Shown in pieces: positions 1 through 6,390 of a DNA stretch of 9,138 nt. A model generated the notes under the pieces. That model was given only the letters and a program-made list of their open reading frames with translations, had not been told where the DNA came from and ran no database searches. Position 1 is the stretch's first letter. Every line of letters starts with the position of its first letter. Source of the DNA: Ruminococcus sp. (GTDB taxonomy: Bacteria > Bacillota > Clostridia > Oscillospirales > Ruminococcaceae). Made by a program: the position numbers and the translations under genes. The DNA lies in contig JAGAQS010000347.1 of NCBI GenBank assembly GCA_017622635.1, positions 1-9,138 of the forward strand, in the 5' to 3' direction.

Positions 1-231
1 ACTTACATAGGACAGCTTGAACGTGGTGAAAAAAACGCCACCCTTGAAAGCATTGAAAAAATATCACACGGACTCTCAATACCGCTGAGCAGGCTTTTTG
101 AAAAAATTGATTCCTGTGACGACAGTGAAAATATTCCCCTTGAGGCTTACCGTCTTTTACACGAAAGGTCAGAAACCGAACAGAAAAAGCTCATTCAGAT
201 TCTTCAGCTTGCGGTCGGTCTGCTGGAATAG
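1..231 (+). CDS. XRE/Cro-family transcriptional regulator, C-terminal part (5' end outside window)
   Basis: The reading frame is open from base 1 to a TAG at 229-231, giving the last 76 residues. The visible start, TYIGQLERGEKNATLESIEK, is the recognition-helix and following-helix region of an XRE-type helix-turn-helix: the pattern YI.QLERG followed by TLESIEKISHGLSIPLSRLF is typical of family members that bind operator DNA as dimers. After the domain there is only a short helical tail (EAYRLLHERSETEQKKLIQILQLAVGLLE), so this is probably a small, single-domain regulator of roughly 110 residues. Its target cannot be inferred. The next feature downstream is the tRNA promoter, and I see only a weak possible stem (218-222 with 247-251) between them, not a convincing terminator. 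Confidence 0.85.
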   Translation, partial: TYIGQLERGEKNATLESIEKISHGLSIPLSRLFEKIDSCDDSENIPLEAYRLLHERSETEQKKLIQILQLAVGLLE

Positions 232-303
232 TATATTATGTACAAACAGACGTTTTAAAATTAAGTTGTATTTGTGCATATAAACATTTTTTTGACTTTG
301 CTA

Positions 304-332
304 TTGACTTTTTACGTATTCTGTGATAAAAT
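304..332 (+). promoter_or_regulatory. Promoter of the tRNA-Gly-Arg-His operon
   Basis: A -35 box TTGACT (304-309) and a -10 box TAAAAT (327-332) are separated by 17 bp, with a TG one base before the -10 (extended -10). The predicted start, about base 339, leaves a short leader before the first tRNA at 354. A second TTGACT at 292-297 has no -10 at a proper distance. Confidence 0.7.
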
Positions 333-353
333 AATTTTTGTTGAAACGCCGAT

Positions 354-427
<74 letters not shown>

Positions 428-435
428 TTTTTTAT

Positions 436-512
436 GCGCCTTTAACTCAGCTGGATAGAGTAACTGCCTTCTAAGCAGTAAGCCGCTGGTTCGAATCCAG
501 CAAGGCGCGCCA
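436..512 (+). tRNA. tRNA-Arg(TCT)
   Basis: The acceptor GCGCCTT (436-442) pairs with AAGGCGC (502-508). The D-stem is ACTC/GAGT. The anticodon stem ACTGC/GCAGT encloses CTTCTAA with anticodon TCT. The T-stem GCTGG/CCAGC carries the loop TTCGAAT. The discriminator is G509 and the CCA tail is encoded (510-512). It reads AGA/AGG, which suits the AGA-rich arginine codons of the genes here. It lies 8 nt after tRNA-Gly. Confidence 0.96.
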
Positions 513-523
513 TTAATTAATAT

Positions 524-598
524 GGTGGGTGTAGCTTAGCTGGTTAAAGCGTCGGATTGTGGTCCCGAAGACCGTGGGTTCGAATCCCATCTCCCACC
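524..598 (+). tRNA. tRNA-His(GTG), no encoded CCA
   Basis: The anticodon GTG is at 559-561 in the loop TTGTGGT. The histidine-specific extra base pair is present, G-1 (524) opposite discriminator C73 (598), which is the identity element read by HisRS. The D-stem GCTT/AAGC and T-arm GTGGG-TTCGAAT-CCCAT are normal. Two positions are not Watson-Crick: T530 opposite T592 in the acceptor stem, and A556 opposite C564 closing the anticodon stem. Unlike the two tRNAs before it, the 3' end runs into CTT, so CCA must be added by nucleotidyltransferase. A strong terminator follows at once. Confidence 0.93.
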
Positions 599-610
599 CT
601 TAAAAGATTC

Positions 611-640
611 CTCCCTGATTTTTTAATCAGGGAGTTTTTT
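611..640 (+). terminator. Terminator of the tRNA operon, possibly shared with the convergent gene
   Basis: A perfect 10-bp stem CTCCCTGATT/AATCAGGGAG with a TTTT loop is followed by six T. It ends the tRNA operon. The convergent minus-strand gene stops at 647, so the same hairpin may end that transcript too, although its minus-strand T-tract is weak. Confidence 0.93.
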
Positions 641-646
641 GTTTAC

Positions 647-1168
647 TTAATTTTCACCATAATGAAATGCAATGATACTGTCAATGTTATCATATATAAA
701 TTGCTGTGCTTTTTTTGTGTAGTACTTGCGTGGAAATGTATCATAGGAGTTTGCTGTTATACCGAGTTGTCGTCCGGCTTTTGACGGAACTGTTGCATAA
801 TAACTGTTTAACTCAAGAAATCCTTTTTCCATAAGCCATTCAGTAATCCATGATTCAATAATTTTTTCTGTGTTGTTGCATTGTGTAACTCGGTTGATTT
901 CACTGACCATTGTTGATACTATGACGTTTTTCATAATTGTAAGCTGTTCATGCTGTTCGGCAGTTATAAAAAAACGTTTTCCGCTTTGTGAGGTTTTACT
1001 TGAACTTTCGTTTATAGTTTCTTCTAAAAGTTCGGAAATATATTTCATGCACTGCAATATATTTTTATTTGTTATTGTTTCCCTGTCGGAACGGACGGAA
1101 GTATTCAAATCCTCCTCAATTCTGCTTATGTACTCTTTAATCTGATTCATTTTTTCACGTTTGTCCAT
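647..1168 (-). CDS. Hypothetical protein, 173 aa, unrecognised
   Basis: I cannot assign a function. The protein is charged and helical, with no signal peptide or membrane segment. Residues 1-60 look like a helical, possibly coiled stretch (MNQIKEYISRIEEDL, ILQCMKYISELLEETI). The middle carries KRFFITAEQHEQL. The last third (WITEWLMEKGFLELNS, then VPSKAGRQLGITA, and AQQFIYDNIDSII) has the feel of a small winged-helix or phage-regulator-like tail; that is an impression, not an identification. The start was chosen because a purine-rich AAAGTGGG lies just upstream and a consensus promoter places the transcript start about 26 nt before it; the next Met (residue 7) has no ribosome site. It is divergent from panB and convergent with the tRNA operon, and its link to either is unknown. 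Confidence 0.8.
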   Translation of the reverse strand: MDKREKMNQIKEYISRIEEDLNTSVRSDRETITNKNILQCMKYISELLEETINESSSKTSQSGKRFFITAEQHEQLTIMKNVIVSTMVSEINRVTQCNNTEKIIESWITEWLMEKGFLELNSYYATVPSKAGRQLGITANSYDTFPRKYYTKKAQQFIYDNIDSIIAFHYGEN

Positions 1169-1200
1169 AGTATCCCACTTTCATGTATAAATTAATTCAA

Positions 1201-1229
1201 ATTATATCATACAGAAAAAAGTATGTCAA
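1201..1229 (-). promoter_or_regulatory. Consensus promoter of the minus-strand hypothetical gene
   Basis: Read on the minus strand, TTGACA (1229-1224) and TATAAT (1206-1201) are 17 bp apart with an extended TGA before the -10. This is a full consensus for the housekeeping sigma factor. The predicted start is near 1194, giving a leader of about 26 nt. Confidence 0.85.
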
Positions 1230-1238
1230 CAGATACTT
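1219..1238. promoter_or_regulatory. Candidate operator dyad between divergent promoters
   Basis: An inverted repeat AAGTAT-N8-ATACTT spans exactly the gap between the two divergent -35 boxes (minus 1224-1229, plus 1237-1242) and overlaps both. A dimeric regulator bound here could control both directions. The dyad and its position are seen; function as an operator is inferred, and such a 6-bp dyad could also arise by chance. Confidence 0.4.
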
Positions 1239-1265
1239 GAAAATTCTGTAAGACTGTGATATAAT
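1237..1265 (+). promoter_or_regulatory. Promoter of panBCD
   Basis: TTGAAA (1237-1242) and TATAAT (1260-1265) are 17 bp apart with an extended TGA -10. The predicted start is near 1272, giving a leader of about 95 nt before panB. The leader holds two small possible stems (TTCAAT/ATTGAA and CAATA-TTTT-TATTG), neither of which I recognise as a known riboswitch. Confidence 0.8.
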
Positions 1266-1366
1266 AAAACCGCAGAATTCAATCAAAAAGAATTGAAACC
1301 ATGAAAACGGGCAATATTTTTATTGAGAAAGATTCTGGTACAAATTATCAAAAGGAGAAAAAGATT

Positions 1367-2209
1367 ATGAAAAACACTGTTGCCACAATGTTGAAGCAGA
1401 AGCAATCAGGCGAAAAAATAACGATGCTTACTGCCTATGACTATACAACAGCACGCATTGAGGACGAATGCGGAGTCAATTCCATTCTTGTCGGGGACTC
1501 TCTCGGCATGACAATGCTTGGTTATGACAATACACTTCCCGTTACTATGGAGGACATGATTCACCATACAAAAGCTGTGACAAGAGGTGCAAGGAATGCA
1601 TTTGTAGTTGCGGATATGCCTTTTATGTCGTATCAGACAAGCGTATATGACGCAGTTGTCAACGCAGGACGGCTTATCAAAGAGGGCGGTGCGTCTGCCG
1701 TAAAACTTGAGGGCGGTGCGGAAGTATGCGAACAGATAAAGGCTATTGTGGATTCTTCAATACCTGTTGTCGCACATCTCGGACTTACTCCCCAGTCGGT
1801 GAACGCTTTCGGCGGTTTCAAGGTACAGGGAAAAACTTATGACAGGGCAAAGCAGATTATTGACGACGCTTTGAAAATTCAGGAAGCAGGGGCTTGTGCC
1901 GTTGTACTTGAATGTGTCCCCTCAAAGCTTGCGGAGATTATCAGCAGGAAACTTGTTATTCCGACTATCGGCATAGGTGCGGGAAAAGGCTGTGACGGAC
2001 AGGTGCTTGTATTTCAGGATATGCTCGGATTAACAACAGGTCACACACCTAAGTTTGCAAAAGTATTTGCGGACGCAGGTGAGATTTTCAGAAAAGGTTT
2101 CAAGGCTTATATAGAAGAAGTTCAAAACGGTGATTTTCCGTCTGAGGAACACACTTTCAGTATAGATGACAGCATTATTGAAAAATTGCAGGAGGAAGAA
2201 AAACAATGA
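1367..2209 (+). CDS. panB: 3-methyl-2-oxobutanoate hydroxymethyltransferase (ketopantoate hydroxymethyltransferase)
   Basis: PanB transfers a hydroxymethyl group from 5,10-methylene-tetrahydrofolate to 2-oxoisovalerate, making ketopantoate, the first committed step to pantothenate and CoA, in the cytoplasm. The 280-aa chain shows the whole (beta/alpha)8 signature: [68 protein letters not shown] and [15 protein letters not shown]. Expected metal ligands are Asp44, Asp83 and Glu115; the catalytic Glu is Glu182 in VLECVP. The start at 1367 is preferred over an in-frame ATG at 1301: 1367 has AAAGGAG 9 nt upstream and gives a normal N-terminus, while the extra 22 residues have no ribosome site and no counterpart in the family. 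It overlaps panC by ATGA, implying translational coupling. Confidence 0.97.
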   Translation: MKNTVATMLKQKQSGEKITMLTAYDYTTARIEDECGVNSILVGDSLGMTMLGYDNTLPVTMEDMIHHTKAVTRGARNAFVVADMPFMSYQTSVYDAVVNAGRLIKEGGASAVKLEGGAEVCEQIKAIVDSSIPVVAHLGLTPQSVNAFGGFKVQGKTYDRAKQIIDDALKIQEAGACAVVLECVPSKLAEIISRKLVIPTIGIGAGKGCDGQVLVFQDMLGLTTGHTPKFAKVFADAGEIFRKGFKAYIEEVQNGDFPSEEHTFSIDDSIIEKLQEEEKQ

Positions 2210-3054
2210 AAGTTGTAAAGACTATTGCAGAAGTACGTGAACAGGTAAAACAGTGGAGAGCAGAGGGACTTACAGTGGGTCTTGTTCCCACAATGGGTTA
2301 TCTGCATGAAGGTCATGCAAGTTTAATAGATGCATCACACAGGGATAACGACCGCACTGTTGTTTCGGATTTTGTAAATCCCATGCAGTTCGGACCTACA
2401 GAGGATTTGGAAAGCTATCCGAGAGACTTGAAACACGATACAGAACTTGCCGAAGCACACGGCTGTGACATGATTTTCAATCCCGAACCCGAAGAAATGT
2501 ATAACAAAAATTTTTCGTCATTCGTCGATATGACCGTACTGACAGAAGAACTCTGCGGTTTGAGCCGTCCCGTTCATTTCAGGGGTGTATGCACAGTCGT
2601 TTCAAAGCTTTTCAATATAGTAAAACCAGACAGGGCTTATTTCGGCAAGAAAGACGCACAGCAGTTGGCAGTTATACGCCACATGGTTGACGATTTGAAC
2701 ATGGACATAGAAATTATAGGTTGTCCTATTATAAGAGAAAGTGACGGACTCGCAAAAAGTTCAAGAAACACATACCTTAATGACAATGAAAGAAAAGCTG
2801 CCCTGATTTTATCACAGTCGCTTGAAATCGGAAAATCAATAATCAAAAACGGCGTTACAGACTGCAAAGAAATTATTTCGGCAATAAAAACAAAGATAGA
2901 AAGTGAACCGCTTGCAAAAATCGACTATGTAAAAATAGTTGACGTGGAGACAATACAGCAGATTGAAAAACTTGACAGACCTGCTCTCTGTGCAATGGCG
3001 GTTTATATCGGAAAAACAAGACTTATTGACAACTTTTTTACAGAGGATATATAA
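2206..3054 (+). CDS. panC: Pantothenate synthetase (pantoate--beta-alanine ligase)
   Basis: PanC joins pantoate and beta-alanine with ATP, via pantoyl-adenylate. The 282-aa length is normal. Visible motifs are [14 protein letters not shown] with the HIGH-like HEGH at residues 34-37, [19 protein letters not shown], the [20 protein letters not shown] pantoate-site segment, FGKKDAQQL, and [11 protein letters not shown] at 181-191, the KMSKS-like loop. Most family members I know have a hydrophobic residue where this one has Lys184, and many have Ile where Asp55 stands in VVSDFVNP. The start has AGGAGG about 10 nt upstream (in panB) and overlaps the panB stop by 4 nt. Its product joins the output of panB (through ketopantoate reductase, absent here) with that of panD. 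Confidence 0.97.
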   Translation: MKVVKTIAEVREQVKQWRAEGLTVGLVPTMGYLHEGHASLIDASHRDNDRTVVSDFVNPMQFGPTEDLESYPRDLKHDTELAEAHGCDMIFNPEPEEMYNKNFSSFVDMTVLTEELCGLSRPVHFRGVCTVVSKLFNIVKPDRAYFGKKDAQQLAVIRHMVDDLNMDIEIIGCPIIRESDGLAKSSRNTYLNDNERKAALILSQSLEIGKSIIKNGVTDCKEIISAIKTKIESEPLAKIDYVKIVDVETIQQIEKLDRPALCAMAVYIGKTRLIDNFFTEDI

Positions 3055-3447
3055 ATGAAGATTTCAGCATTGAAAAGCAAAATTCACCGTGCCGTTATCA
3101 CTCAGGCGGAACTTGACTACATCGGCAGTATAACCATAGACGAAAATCTTATGGACGAAGCAGGTCTTTATGAATATGAACACGTTCATATTGTAAATGT
3201 AAACAGCGGAAGCCGTATTGAAACTTACGTTATAGCAGGAGAACGTGGAAGCGGTGTTATCTGTCTGAACGGAGCGGCGGCAAGAAGCGGACAGAAAGGC
3301 GACCGTATTATAATAATGTCGTATGCGGATATGACACCCGAAGAACTGAAAGACAATCCGCCTAAAGTCGTTTTTGTTGACGATAACAACAGACCCGTCC
3401 GCACGGCACGCTATGAAAAACACGGCAGACTTGAAGACCTGAAATAA
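3055..3447 (+). CDS. panD: Aspartate 1-decarboxylase, pyruvoyl-dependent
   Basis: PanD decarboxylates L-aspartate to beta-alanine, the second substrate of PanC. It is made as an inactive proenzyme that cleaves itself between Gly24 and Ser25, the serine becoming the pyruvoyl cofactor. The cleavage site is visible as DYIGSITID. Other family features are the start [20 protein letters not shown], the conserved [15 protein letters not shown] near residues 63-77, and [10 protein letters not shown]. The 130-aa length is typical (about 126). The ATG directly abuts the panC stop (TAAATG), with AGAGG just upstream inside panC, so the three genes form one coupled operon closed by the terminator at 3452-3493. 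Confidence 0.97.
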   Translation: MKISALKSKIHRAVITQAELDYIGSITIDENLMDEAGLYEYEHVHIVNVNSGSRIETYVIAGERGSGVICLNGAAARSGQKGDRIIIMSYADMTPEELKDNPPKVVFVDDNNRPVRTARYEKHGRLEDLK

Positions 3448-3451
3448 TTTA

Positions 3452-3493
3452 AAATCTCTCCGGAACTTATAAAAACTCGGAGAGATTTTTTTC
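3452..3493 (+). terminator. Terminator of panBCD
   Basis: An 11-bp stem AAATCTCTCCG (3452-3462) pairs with CGGAGAGATTT (3478-3488) around a 15-nt loop, and leads into a run of seven T. It lies just before the -35 of purB and separates the two units. Confidence 0.9.
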
Positions 3494-3496
3494 TTA

Positions 3497-3525
3497 TTGA
3501 CACAATACAGTCAAAATGGTATAAT
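3497..3525 (+). promoter_or_regulatory. Promoter of purB
   Basis: TTGACA (3497-3502), 17 bp, TATAAT (3520-3525), with TGG before the -10 (extended). This is full consensus. The leader is about 33 nt, too short for a purine riboswitch, and I see no PurBox-like pair. Confidence 0.88.
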
Positions 3526-3564
3526 AAAAACATAAAATTTACAATAAAGGAGTCTGTAAAAATT

Positions 3565-5004
3565 ATGAGCAATAACAAAAACAGCTATGAAAGCCCGTTC
3601 TGTACACGTTATGCCAGTGAGGAAATGCAGTATATTTTCTCGGCAGACAAAAAATTCACCACATGGAGAAAACTTTGGGTTGCACTCGCAAGAGCAGAAA
3701 TGAAACTCGGTCTGCCCGTTACGGAAGAACAGGTTAAACAGCTTGAAGAACACATAAACGATATTGACTACGAAATGGCTGAACAGCGTGAAAAGGTTTG
3801 TCGTCATGATGTTATGGCACACGTTTTTACATACGGTCAGGCTTGTCCCGATGCTGCCGGAATTATCCACCTCGGAGCAACTTCCTGTTATGTAGGTGAC
3901 AATACAGACGTTATTATCATGCGTGACGCTCTTAAAGTGGTAAGAAGAAAACTTTTAAACGTAATGAACAACCTCGCAAAGTTCGCAGACGAATACAAGA
4001 ATATGCCCTGTCTTGCCTACACCCATTTACAGCCTGCACAGCTTACAACAGTCGGAAAACGTGCTACCCTCTGGCTTAATGAGCTTCTTATGGATTTCGA
4101 GGATTTGGAATACAGAATTTCAACTCTAAAACTTCTCGGCTCTAAGGGTACTACGGGTACACAGGCTTCATTTATGGAACTCTTTGAGGGCGATACCGAT
4201 AAAATCAAACAGCTTGAAAAGATGATTGCCGAAGAAATGGGATTTGACGCTGTTTTCCCTGTTTCAGGTCAGACATATTCAAGAAAAATGGACTCACAGG
4301 TACTTTCTGTACTCAGCGGAATAGCACAGTCATGCAGTAAATTTTCAAACGATATGAGAATTTTACAGAGTTTCAAGGAAATGGAAGAACCCCGTGAAAA
4401 GAAACAGATAGGCTCTTCAGCAATGGCTTACAAACGTAATCCTATGCGTTGCGAAAGAATAACATCACTTGCAAGATATGTAATGATTGACAGCCTCAAC
4501 CCTGCATTCACAGCAGGTACACAGTGGTTTGAAAGAACTCTCGACGATTCGGCTAACAAGAGAATTTCCGTAGCAGAGGCATTTTTAGGTGTTGACGCTA
4601 TTCTTAATATCATGATGAATGTTACTGACGGTCTTGTTGTATATCCTGAAATTATCCGCCGTCGTGTTATGGCTGAACTTCCTTTCATGGCAAGCGAAAA
4701 TATTATGATGGACGCTGTAAAGAAAGGTGGAAACCGTCAGGAACTTCACGACAGAATTATGGATTATTCAATGATTGCAGGTGAACAGGTAAAAGTTTAC
4801 GGTAAAGACAATAATCTTTGTGAACTTATCCTCAATGACCCTATGTTTATGGTAACTAAGGAAGAACTCGACGCAGTTATTAAACCCGAAAGCTACACGG
4901 GCAGAAGTTCACAGCAGGTTGAAGAATTTCTCAACGACTTTATTAACCCCATTCTTGAGGCTAATAAGGACGTTCTCGGTGAAAATTTTGAGATGAAAAA
5001 CTGA
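3565..5004 (+). CDS. purB: Adenylosuccinate lyase, long (eukaryote-like) form
   Basis: PurB cleaves fumarate from SAICAR in de novo purine synthesis and from adenylosuccinate on the way to AMP. At 479 aa it is longer than the Bacillus type (about 430) and reads closely like the animal ADSL form: YASEEMQYIFS, CRHDVMAHVFTYG, AAGIIHLGATSCYVGDNTD, THLQPAQLTTVGKR, KGTTGTQASFMELFEGD, QWFERTLDDSANKRI and ELPFMASENIMM. The catalytic His should be His154 in THLQPAQ and the catalytic Ser Ser284 in the signature loop GSSAMAYKRNPMRCER. That loop has Ala288 where nearly all members I know have Pro (SSAMPYKRNP). The ribosome site AAAGGAG lies 12 nt before the ATG, slightly far. It is a single-gene unit, away from other pur genes. 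Confidence 0.96.
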   Translation: MSNNKNSYESPFCTRYASEEMQYIFSADKKFTTWRKLWVALARAEMKLGLPVTEEQVKQLEEHINDIDYEMAEQREKVCRHDVMAHVFTYGQACPDAAGIIHLGATSCYVGDNTDVIIMRDALKVVRRKLLNVMNNLAKFADEYKNMPCLAYTHLQPAQLTTVGKRATLWLNELLMDFEDLEYRISTLKLLGSKGTTGTQASFMELFEGDTDKIKQLEKMIAEEMGFDAVFPVSGQTYSRKMDSQVLSVLSGIAQSCSKFSNDMRILQSFKEMEEPREKKQIGSSAMAYKRNPMRCERITSLARYVMIDSLNPAFTAGTQWFERTLDDSANKRISVAEAFLGVDAILNIMMNVTDGLVVYPEIIRRRVMAELPFMASENIMMDAVKKGGNRQELHDRIMDYSMIAGEQVKVYGKDNNLCELILNDPMFMVTKEELDAVIKPESYTGRSSQQVEEFLNDFINPILEANKDVLGENFEMKN

Positions 5005-5027
5005 TATAAATACTTGATTTATCATAT

Positions 5028-5085
5028 CCACGAATCGTAGAAACGGCTATTTTACGCTATTCTACGGTTCGTGGGTTTACTTTTT
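5028..5085 (+). terminator. Terminator of purB
   Basis: A long 15-bp stem, CCACGAATCGTAGAA (5028-5042) with TTCTACGGTTCGTGG (5060-5074), has a single T-G wobble and a 17-nt loop. The T-tract after it is interrupted (GTTTACTTTTT), so it may be less than fully efficient. It is much longer than the other terminators here. Confidence 0.75.
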
Positions 5086-5103
5086 CCGCCAACATGATAT
5101 AAT
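5076..5103 (+). promoter_or_regulatory. Promoter of the membrane XRE regulator
   Basis: An extended -10, TGATATAAT (TATAAT at 5098-5103), is clear. The -35 is poor: the best is TTTACT at 5076-5081 with a 16-bp spacer, overlapping the T-tract of the purB terminator. The start is near 5110, so the leader is short. Confidence 0.6.
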
Positions 5104-5127
5104 TATCACAAAAGGAGGACAATGAAT

Positions 5128-5736
5128 ATGAACCAAATTAAAACAGGTCAATTTATTGCACAGGTACGTAAGGAAAAAAATATGACTCAGGCACAGCTTG
5201 CCGAAAAATTATTTATCAGCAACAAGACCGTTTCCAAATGGGAGACGGGAAAAGGTATGCCCGAAGTCTCACTTATGTTGCCACTGTGTGAAGCACTCGG
5301 AATTAATGTAAACGAACTGCTCACAGGTGAAAAAATTCCACAGAAAAATTATATTGAAAAGGCGGAGGAAAATATGATGAATTTAGTACATGAAACACAG
5401 GAAAGCAAGAAAAAAATTATATTGGCAGTAGCAGTAGCAGGGCTGACGGTTTTTCCGGCTATTGCAATTATGGCAATATCAAAGGTGCTTGAAATGCCTG
5501 CATGGGCAAAGACTTTACTTATTGCAATCGGTGTGGCATTACTGGTAGGCGGTATTATTATAGCGTGCGTTCTTGACAGAGATGCAGGAGCTTTTGAATG
5601 CAGGGAATGTAAGCACAGATTTGTCCCCGATTTCAAAGAGTATGTAATGGGACCTCACACCATAACGACAAGAAAACTGAAATGTCCCAAATGCGGAAAA
5701 TCAACCTACTGCAAACACGTTATGACAAAACAGTAA
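5128..5736 (+). CDS. XRE-family regulator with two membrane helices and a C-terminal zinc ribbon
   Basis: This is probably a membrane-tethered DNA-binding regulator. Residues 5-66 are an XRE helix-turn-helix (IAQVRKEKNMTQAQLAEKLF, SNKTVSKWETGKGMPEVSLM, LPLCEALGINVNELL). A charged linker follows, then two hydrophobic segments at about 97-119 and 128-148. The tail has FECREC and LKCPKCGKSTYC, so Cys158/161 and Cys186/189 could bind zinc. With a short periplasmic turn (around LEMPAWAK), both ends would be in the cytoplasm. The start at 5128 was chosen because AAAGGAGG (5111-5118) lies 9 nt before it; an ATG at 5122 is only 3 nt away and adds two residues. The architecture is widespread in clostridia, but ligand and target are unknown. 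Its own terminator follows. Confidence 0.88.
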   Translation: MNQIKTGQFIAQVRKEKNMTQAQLAEKLFISNKTVSKWETGKGMPEVSLMLPLCEALGINVNELLTGEKIPQKNYIEKAEENMMNLVHETQESKKKIILAVAVAGLTVFPAIAIMAISKVLEMPAWAKTLLIAIGVALLVGGIIIACVLDRDAGAFECRECKHRFVPDFKEYVMGPHTITTRKLKCPKCGKSTYCKHVMTKQ

Positions 5737-5760
5737 AAATTTAAATCTTAAAAATTATAG

Positions 5761-5792
5761 CAGAGTTTCTTTTATGGGAACTCTGTTTTTTT
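5761..5792 (+). terminator. Terminator of the membrane XRE regulator
   Basis: CAGAGTTTCT (5761-5770) pairs with GGGAACTCTG (5776-5785) through seven Watson-Crick pairs, then T-G, C-G and T-G, around a 5-nt loop. Seven T follow. Confidence 0.88.
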
Positions 5793-5821
5793 AATTAAAA
5801 TATAAATATTTCCGAAAACTA

Positions 5822-5850
5822 TTGACTTTTTGTATCACAGATAATATAAT
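5822..5850 (+). promoter_or_regulatory. Promoter of the small ribbon-helix-helix gene
   Basis: TTGACT (5822-5827), 17 bp, TATAAT (5845-5850). The predicted start, near 5857, rules out the in-frame GTG at 5857 as a normal start codon and supports the ATG at 5881. Confidence 0.8.
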
Positions 5851-5880
5851 TACATTGTGGCACAGAAAAGAGGTGATACT

Positions 5881-6054
5881 ATGTCATCAAAAACAATGGG
5901 CAGACCAAAATCAGCAAATCCCCTGACCGTTGAAGTTAAGGCACGTATTGACAAAAAAACAAATGATGAACTTATTAAATACTGTGAAGAAAATAATGTG
6001 ACAAGAACTGACGTTGTAAGAGAGGGTATAAAACTGGTTATGTCAAAAAAATAA
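5881..6054 (+). CDS. Small ribbon-helix-helix (CopG/Arc-like) DNA-binding protein, 57 aa
   Basis: The 57-residue protein fits a single ribbon-helix-helix domain. A basic N-terminus (MSSKTMGRPKSANP) leads into a beta-strand, LTVEVKARID, and two helices, KKTNDELIKYCEENN and TRTDVVREGIKLVMSK; the T-R-T-D/S-V-V-R-E-G pattern in the second helix is typical of CopG-like repressors, which act as dimers through a shared beta-ribbon. The start at 5881 has an excellent ribosome site (GAGGTGAT ending 3 nt before it). There is no toxin-like partner beside it: the next 600 bp hold no gene, so an antitoxin role is not supported. It may be a stand-alone regulator; the 16-bp palindrome just downstream (6076-6091) is a possible site, which is speculation. 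Confidence 0.82.
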   Translation: MSSKTMGRPKSANPLTVEVKARIDKKTNDELIKYCEENNVTRTDVVREGIKLVMSKK

Positions 6055-6075
6055 AAGTTTTACTATGGCAAATCA

Positions 6076-6091
6076 TATACTTTAAAGTATA
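6076..6091. repeat. Perfect 16-bp palindrome
   Basis: TATACTTTAAAGTATA is fully self-complementary with no spacer, 21 bp after the stop of the ribbon-helix-helix gene. That suits a dimer-bound DNA site better than an RNA hairpin, because no loop bases are left. No promoter was seen overlapping it. Confidence 0.6.
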
Positions 6092-6123
6092 GTTAGCACA
6101 GGAAATTTTAGTGGAAAAGAAAA

Positions 6124-6152
6124 TTGCTTCGTACGAAATTCGTGCGAAGCAA
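6124..6152. repeat. 29-nt near-perfect hairpin with the TACGAAATTCGT core
   Basis: TTGCTTCGTACGA pairs with TCGTGCGAAGCAA over 13 bp with one T-G wobble, around AAT. The centre, TACGAAATTCGT (6132-6143), recurs exactly at 6546-6557 and, but for one base, at 6611-6622 in the repeats downstream. There is no T-tract after it, so it is not an ordinary terminator. Confidence 0.75.
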
Positions 6153-6212
6153 GAAAAGATTTCATGCCATTATTTCACTATATAAGATTTACATATTTGT
6201 ATCAAACAAAGG

Positions 6213-6233
6213 GTAATTTTAATATAAAATTAC
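6213..6233. repeat. AT-rich hairpin
   Basis: GTAATTTTA and TAAAATTAC form a perfect 9-bp stem with loop ATA. A similar perfect arm pair, ATATTTTA/TAAAATAT with one central base, lies at 6338-6354. In sequence this AT-rich such dyads are less surprising. Confidence 0.5.
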
Positions 6234-6248
6234 TAAAAATCTAAAAAA

Positions 6249-6310
6249 TGAAAAGTCATACCTTTGAAATTGAAAAATCGTATTTTTTGCCGAAATGTAG
6301 CGGAAATTTT
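6249..6310. repeat. Degenerate copy C of the leader repeat
   Basis: The segment around GAAATTGAAAAATC (6266-6279) matches copy B at 6564-6577, and the following TTTTGCC...CGGAAAT resembles the TTGTGCC...CGTAAAT part of copies A and B with a two-base shift. The hairpin arms of A and B are not kept. Confidence 0.45.
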
Positions 6311-6390
6311 AAAAGGACGAATTATAATATATATCTAATATTTTAATAAAATATAATTTTTATCTAAAATGCTCGGATATTTAAAAAGTA

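Noticed and set aside
557..784. Open frame starting inside tRNA-His
   Set aside because: It runs through the tRNA, the terminator and the antisense of the minus-strand gene, with no ribosome site and no protein-like composition.
870..1145. 91-codon plus-strand frame opposite the minus-strand hypothetical gene
   Set aside because: It lies wholly within the antisense of a gene with a consensus promoter and has no ribosome site; its hydrophobic, serine-rich translation is typical of antisense shadows.
1301..1366. N-terminal extension of PanB from the in-frame ATG at 1301
   Set aside because: There is no ribosome site before it, the 22 extra residues do not resemble the family N-terminus, and the ATG at 1367 has AAAGGAG at a proper distance.
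5122..5127. First ATG of the membrane XRE regulator
   Set aside because: It is only 3 nt from the AAAGGAGG site; the ATG at 5128 has the usual 9-nt spacing.
5857..5880. GTG start adding eight residues to the ribbon-helix-helix protein
   Set aside because: It falls at the predicted transcription start and lacks a ribosome site; the excellent GAGGTGAT site inside this stretch serves the ATG at 5881.
5881..6054. Antitoxin of a toxin-antitoxin pair
   Set aside because: No small partner gene lies directly before or after; the following 600 bp are non-coding and the preceding gene is a regulator with its own terminator.
6323..6328. TATAAT as the promoter -10 of the ORF6N operon
   Set aside because: The stretch 17 bp upstream (GCGGAA) is not a -35 and there is no TG extension; in such AT-rich sequence TATAAT occurs by chance.
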